Source of the DNA: Clusia tigrina
Lineage: Eukaryota; Arthropoda; Insecta; Diptera; Clusiidae
Length of the DNA stretch: 64,000 nt
Assembly (NCBI GenBank): GCA_920105625.2
Contig: OV050032.1
Coordinates: 127,703,829 to 127,767,828 of the forward strand
Reading direction: 5' to 3'
Both the position numbers and the translations under genes were made by a program. This document shows, piece after piece, positions 60,160 to 64,000 of the stretch. The notes under the pieces are model-generated. The model saw nothing but the letters and a program-made list of their open reading frames with translations. It was not told where the DNA came from and did no database searches. Each line of letters opens with the position of its first letter. The stretch's first letter is position 1.

Positions 60160-61319
60160 CTTTGTATATTTCACAGCCTTTGTAGTTTGCAGTATGATTT
60201 CCGCCACATAGAGCACATTTAATTTCAGCTGCGGTGGTTATTTTTTTTTACATTCACTTGTTAGATGCTTTCCAGCGCATTTCACACATACTGGATCCCT
60301 TGTACAGTAGTATTTTTGTAGCGCGACTTCTCTTTTATGAGGTGCCTCAAAAACAATGCAATGCATTAATTTGTTAATGCTATAAATATCTTTAGTGTTA
60401 GTATTTTTTTCTAGTTCTATGCTAAACAGTGCTAGCGAATTTTTTGTTGTCCGTTGAGCTATGTTACTTATGTTTAAAACTTTGTGACCGTTTTCACCAA
60501 GCTCATTTTTAATTTCTTCTTGGTCTGCGGAAGGGTGCATATTGCGAAGAATGACTTTGAAACCCCTTTCATTTTTGGCTTTAAATGTGTACAGCTGCAT
60601 ACCTTTTTGCTTTAGCGGTTTGAATATTTTTGTGTATGTTTCCGAGTCATTCGATTGAACTCGTACTTCATTGTTTGTTAATATTCTAAATATAAAGTTA
60701 CTGGCTGCAACAGTGGATAGCGGATTTTTTAAAGTCTTTATGCAGTCTACGCCTTGTACGTATATAGGATGTGGTTTGTTTAAACTTTTTTTTCCGGACT
60801 AGTTGTTTTTTCTTTTTCTTACTCATTTTGATCAACTTGTCCACTGTGCGAGGCTTTAGCAAGTTCGTCATCATCAACGGCCAAAGCAGCAAATTTGTTT
60901 TTTTTTTCTGAAGTCGTATCGCTCAACCAGTAGATTGATAGCTTACGTTGTCTTGGGTTTTTTGCTATTTTTTGCTTTTTGTTAGTGTTGGGCGTGCTTT
61001 TCGCTTTATCTGTCGTGGGTGAGGTTCGCGCTCTCTTTGGTAGCGATTGCAGTTGACTTACCTGCACGCCTTTTGGTGGAATTTGCACACAGGCAGAAGA
61101 ACATTTTGATGTCGCAGTTGTAGTCGAGAATGTAGTTGTTGTACCGTATGTAGAGAAGGCAGATGTTGTTGTTGCTGACGAATTTGTTGTAGTTGTCGCA
61201 CAATCCACTGCTATACTGGAGCAGGACATTATTGGAGGTTTCCCATGTGCACTCCACGAAGAGCGAACATTAATGTTAATAGGTTGTTCTGACTCGCTCA
61301 TAGATCTCGTTCTCTCCAC
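60160..61319 (-). pseudogene. Jockey ORF1 (N-terminal, RRM-like and zinc-knuckle part)
   Basis: Frame 61319-60819 starts M-E-R-T-R-S-M-S-E-S-E-Q and is S/T-rich, with C-V-Q-I-P-P-K-G and P-K-R-A-R-T-S-P. Frame 60600-60238 has F-K-V-I-L-R-N-M-H-P-S-A-D (RNA-binding fold) and C-V-K-C-A-G-K-H-L-T-S-E-C (first CCHC). It then continues, after a one-base loss in an A-run, with I-K-C-A-L-C-G-G-N-H-T-A-N-Y-K-G-C (second knuckle) up to 60160. Frame breaks at about 60820-60600. ORF1 would coat LINE RNA. Confidence 0.8.
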
Positions 61320-61399
61320 GGGGGAGAGCGCTGCACTCTCATGGCGATTACCGACTATACTTTGTTTATTAGTTTTTTCAAATTTTATTTATTATTATT

Positions 61400-62110
61400 T
61401 TTGCTATATTTTAATCTTAAAATTGTATCAAATTGTTCTCTATCAGCTGACTTCTTACACTTTCATCTTCAAAGCAGTTTATTGTGCCATAATTCTAGAG
61501 TAAATTCTAATAAAATTTAGATTAAAAGTTACGATTCGAAGTTAGTACTTATAACAAATAATTGAGCGTGTAAGCACATGGTATAATATCAAATAATAAT
61601 AAACTGTGTGTTTGAAACTTTTTTTCTTTATTTCCATTTGCTTATATATTATCTTCTCACAATGCACATTAGGTTAAATGGCTACTAAAACTGTGCTAAA
61701 GTCCAATTTTTCAAATGCAAATATTGCACTTTTCTTAATGCCATTTTATAACGAATACTCCAAATTAACTAAGTAAGCTTTTTGTTTTTGGTAAATATTA
61801 AATTCCGTTTGGCAACACGCAGTGAAAGACTTTGCATTGTAATCAGTTAATAAATTTTGTTGAAAAGTCTGTAATTCTTTCAAAGATTCAATTGCTTGTT
61901 TAAATAATTTCGCGAGTTATAAAGAAGAAAGTAAAAATGGAGAACAATAAATTAAGTAAGTATTTATGTTTTTTGTTAAAAAAGGTGATAAATTTGTTTG
62001 ACTTGCTTGAAATAAAGCCACGTTTTTAACATAACCTTAAAAGTGTTGCGATTGTTTTCAAAATGTAACTTAGTGAAAGCTTTAAAAATTGCGGCGAAGA
62101 TCGGCGGATT
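61400..62110. other. AT-rich interval, nothing recognised
   Basis: No motif on either strand. It should include the Jockey 5' end and old flanking DNA and possibly the decayed 3' end of the following mariner. Confidence 0.4.
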
Positions 62111-62118
62111 GAATGCAA

Positions 62119-62790
62119 TCAGAAACGAATATATTGAAGTGTTATAAAGCAATTTCCGAAACACTTCTGAAACACTTTTTTTGGTATCGCCAACAGCTCC
62201 TGTTTCGATTTTTCTTTTATCTCCTCAATCGTAGCAAAACGCTTTCCTTTCATCGGTGTCTTCAGTTTTGGAAAGAGGAAAAAGTCAGCGGGGGCCAAGA
62301 CCGGTGAATACGGTGTTTGAGGCATGATAACGGTTTTGTTTTTGGCCAAGAATAGCTCCTGAGCGATGTCCATGCGACGTTGTTTTTGCTCAAAATTTAG
62401 CAATTTTGGAACTATCTCCGCTACCGCACGTTTCATGCCTAAAAAATCCGTAAAAATTGCTTGGCAAGAGCCGAACGATATGCCAACATCATCAGCAACC
62501 TCTCTGATAGTGATTCGACGATTATCCAAAATCATTTTCTTCACTGCGTCAATGTTTTCATCGGTTGTTGACGTGCTCGGGCGACCAGGACGAGCATCGT
62601 CATTGACATCTTCTCGGCCTTCCTTAAACCGGTTATACCACAATTGAACTTGTGTTCTGCTCATAGTAGACTCGCCAAAGGCCACTGTCAACCTTTCAAA
62701 TGTCCTTGCGCATTTAATTTCATTTTTTATACAAAACTGAATACAGTTTCTTTGATCCATTTTTTCGAATAGTACAAAATCGAAGAGCAC
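62119..62790 (-). pseudogene. mariner transposase with the catalytic core deleted
   Basis: Intact N-terminal half: M-D-Q-R-N-C-I-Q-F-C-I-K-N-E (ATG near 62760), the HTH with V-Q-L-W-Y-N-R-F-K-E-G, D-A-R-P-G-R-P-S-T-S and I-R-E-V-A-D-D-V-G-I-S. It then jumps from A-Q-E-L-F-L-A-K-N to M-P-Q-T-P-Y-S-P-V-L-A-P-A-D-F-F-L-F. The segment with the first two catalytic aspartates (D-E-T-W and D-N-A-P) is deleted, and the third site reads S-P-V-L, where S-P-D-L is expected. The DNA-binding part is open without a stop. The right terminal repeat is probably near 62880; the left one was not found. Confidence 0.8.
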
Positions 62791-62899
62791 ACCAAAACAC
62801 GACTAACCTTTTTATCTGTCAAAAACAAACTGACAATCCAAAATGGTTGGTATTGCCAACATATATAACAGACATGTGTACCAACATTAAAAAAAAAAA

Positions 62900-64000
62900 A
62901 TGCGAACATCGAACATACGTAACTCACGAAAAGATGAAAATAACGGTTATTTTTTGATCACACCTCGTATTACGGAAAAAGTGCGCCTTTTCTGTAAAAA
63001 CTTATCAGAAATGTGGGCCAAATATAGCAAAAGTATTGGGAAGGACAAAACGGCTGAAAAGTTTCGAAGTGAGTATGTCACTTGGCTCAACGCTGAAATA
63101 AGCTTCGAAAATAAAAATAAATCTGGCAAAGTGACTTTTTCTGCTCTTGGACATCCTCAACTTGCATTTTGCGAAAAGTCTGACTATGGAAATTGGAAAG
63201 CAGCAACAGACCTTTCAAGCGGAACAAATGATGAAACTTAATTATTAGTTCGTGCGGCAGGAACGTCAGCTCGAAAACAAGGAATTACAGACTTAGCGGC
63301 GCTTCTTAAAGGATCTCTGGCAAGCCCCTTCAAAAGTAAAAAAATTGTGCAGTGCAGTTCATGAAAAACCTGTTGTATTTTCTGCGGGCGAAGCCTTAGC
63401 TATTTTGCTCGAAAATAATTTCACCAAAGACCAATAAAATGGAATACGTCGAGAAAGCAAATTAAGGAACTGCGACATTTATCCCCATTACAATGAAGTT
63501 GCTGCTGCAAAATTAATATGCCGACCTGATTGTATAATAGCAAGCGATACAACAGCAAGAGTACCCTTGGACTCGCTTTTATCACATACTACTAATATAA
63601 TTGTTGAAATGCAGAAGGAGGTCTTTGAAAATGTAATGGATAAGGAAAATACTAATTATTTAAAATGTAAGTTGATATTGAGTTACAGCACTGGTCAAGC
63701 GCAATTTAAACAAGGTTTTAACGAACCGAGTACATCGAATCATTCTGATGCGTCGCTTCTGGCAACTACAATTATCCCGTTAAGGCTTTTGGTCACGTCT
63801 GGACAGCCTATTTGGAATAATCTTACTCCGCAATCGACAAAGTTTTGTCGGCCCGTTAAGTTAGAATACGTCAAGGAAACAAAGGAATCCATCTTGAAGG
63901 AAAAATCAGACTTGGAAAACGAAATAGACGCATTAAAAAGTATCCACATTACGATCAGGGAAGGGAAAATTGTGGAAGTGTCTTTTGATTTGTATTTAAC
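62900..64000 (+). pseudogene. Transib (RAG1-like) transposase, 3' end beyond the window
   Basis: Frame 62900-63241 has F-C-K-N-L-S-E-M-W-A-K-Y, W-L-N-A-E-I-S-F and G-H-P-Q-L-A-F-C-E-K-S. In changing frames come R-A-A-G-T-S-A-R-K (63252), A-L-A-I-L-L-E-N-N-F (63391) and I-A-S-D-T-T-A-R-V-P-L. From about 63545 one long frame runs to the end: Q-K-E-V-F-E-N-V, the start of the catalytic region (S-Y-S-T-G-Q-A-Q-F-K-Q), A-T-T-I-I-P-L-R-L-L and S-T-K-F-C-R-P-V-K-L-E-Y-V-K-E-T. This C-R-P-(V/I)-K/R-L and T-T-I/L-I/V-P-L pattern is that of Transib, the relative of RAG1. The D-G of the first catalytic site is absent, and the second acid should lie just past 64000. Confidence 0.75.

Larger units (their letters stand above)
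40480..61400 (-). mobile_element. Jockey-type LINE split by two LTR retrotransposons
   Basis: A single element on the minus strand. ORF1 main part (61319-60160), gypsy B (60159-54935), ORF1 middle (54934-54816), family A copy 4 (54811-42981), ORF1 end (42980-42816), ORF2 (42837 to about 40600). Removing both LTR elements and one copy of each 4-bp duplication (CTTT, CGAC) joins ORF1 in one frame apart from one in-frame stop at about 54875 and one base lost from an A-run near 60240. ORF1 and ORF2 overlap slightly, as in Jockey elements. The exact 5' and 3' ends were not fixed. Confidence 0.85.

Overview
The window looks like eukaryotic, AT-rich insect DNA, most likely from a higher fly (order Diptera; tephritid- or drosophilid-like). 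The basis is the repertoire of transposable elements: errantivirus-like Ty3/gypsy elements with Ser-type primer binding sites, a Jockey-type LINE, LOA/I-like LINEs with a DUF4780-type ORF1, an R1-clade fragment, mariner and a rosa-like DD41D element, a hAT with a BED finger, a Helitron and a Transib. Species cannot be fixed by eye. I found no convincing host gene, tRNA, rRNA or CRISPR. Almost every recognisable coding piece is a transposon relic, so this reads as heterochromatin-like transposon nesting.

Layout. 1-3000: 5' part of a gypsy element of family A, minus strand, cut by the window edge. 3007-6540: plus-strand LOA-like LINE relic. 7646-15827: second family A copy, minus strand, without protease and RT; its 5' LTR carries a nested 401-bp solo LTR. 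15850-20010: minus-strand LOA-like relic with a probable copia-like solo LTR in it. It abuts head-to-head a plus-strand LOA relic (19984-22720) that is split by a third family A fragment (21042-21722). 22720-24000: R1-clade and LOA 3' pieces. 24049-28990: minus-strand LOA-like LINE with a (TA)n expansion in its RNase H and a hAT derivative in its endonuclease. 29040-30560: another LOA piece, then a Helitron helicase relic.

31021-36840: an old minus-strand errantivirus-like gag-pol, broken by two mariner insertions in opposite orientation, a roughly 500-bp insertion and a rosa-like element. 38590-39120: small LINE tail. 40480-61400: one Jockey-type element on the minus strand, split in ORF1 by two LTR retrotransposons. 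These are family A copy 4 (42981-54811, plus, TSD CGAC, with env) and a young mdg3/CsRn1-like element (54935-60159, minus, TSD CTTT). 62119-62900: mariner without its catalytic core. 62900-64000: Transib (RAG1-like) transposase relic running off the end.

How the parts relate. The nesting gives relative ages. The Jockey element came first and received both LTR elements. The LOA relics came before the hAT and solo-LTR insertions, and the old gypsy came before its mariners. The best-preserved units are the 54.9-60.2 kb gypsy element (one in-frame stop between gag and pol, one nonsense codon and one homopolymer frameshift) and the 31.4-32.7 kb mariner. All calls are by eye from translated motifs and repeat comparison; no database search was run.
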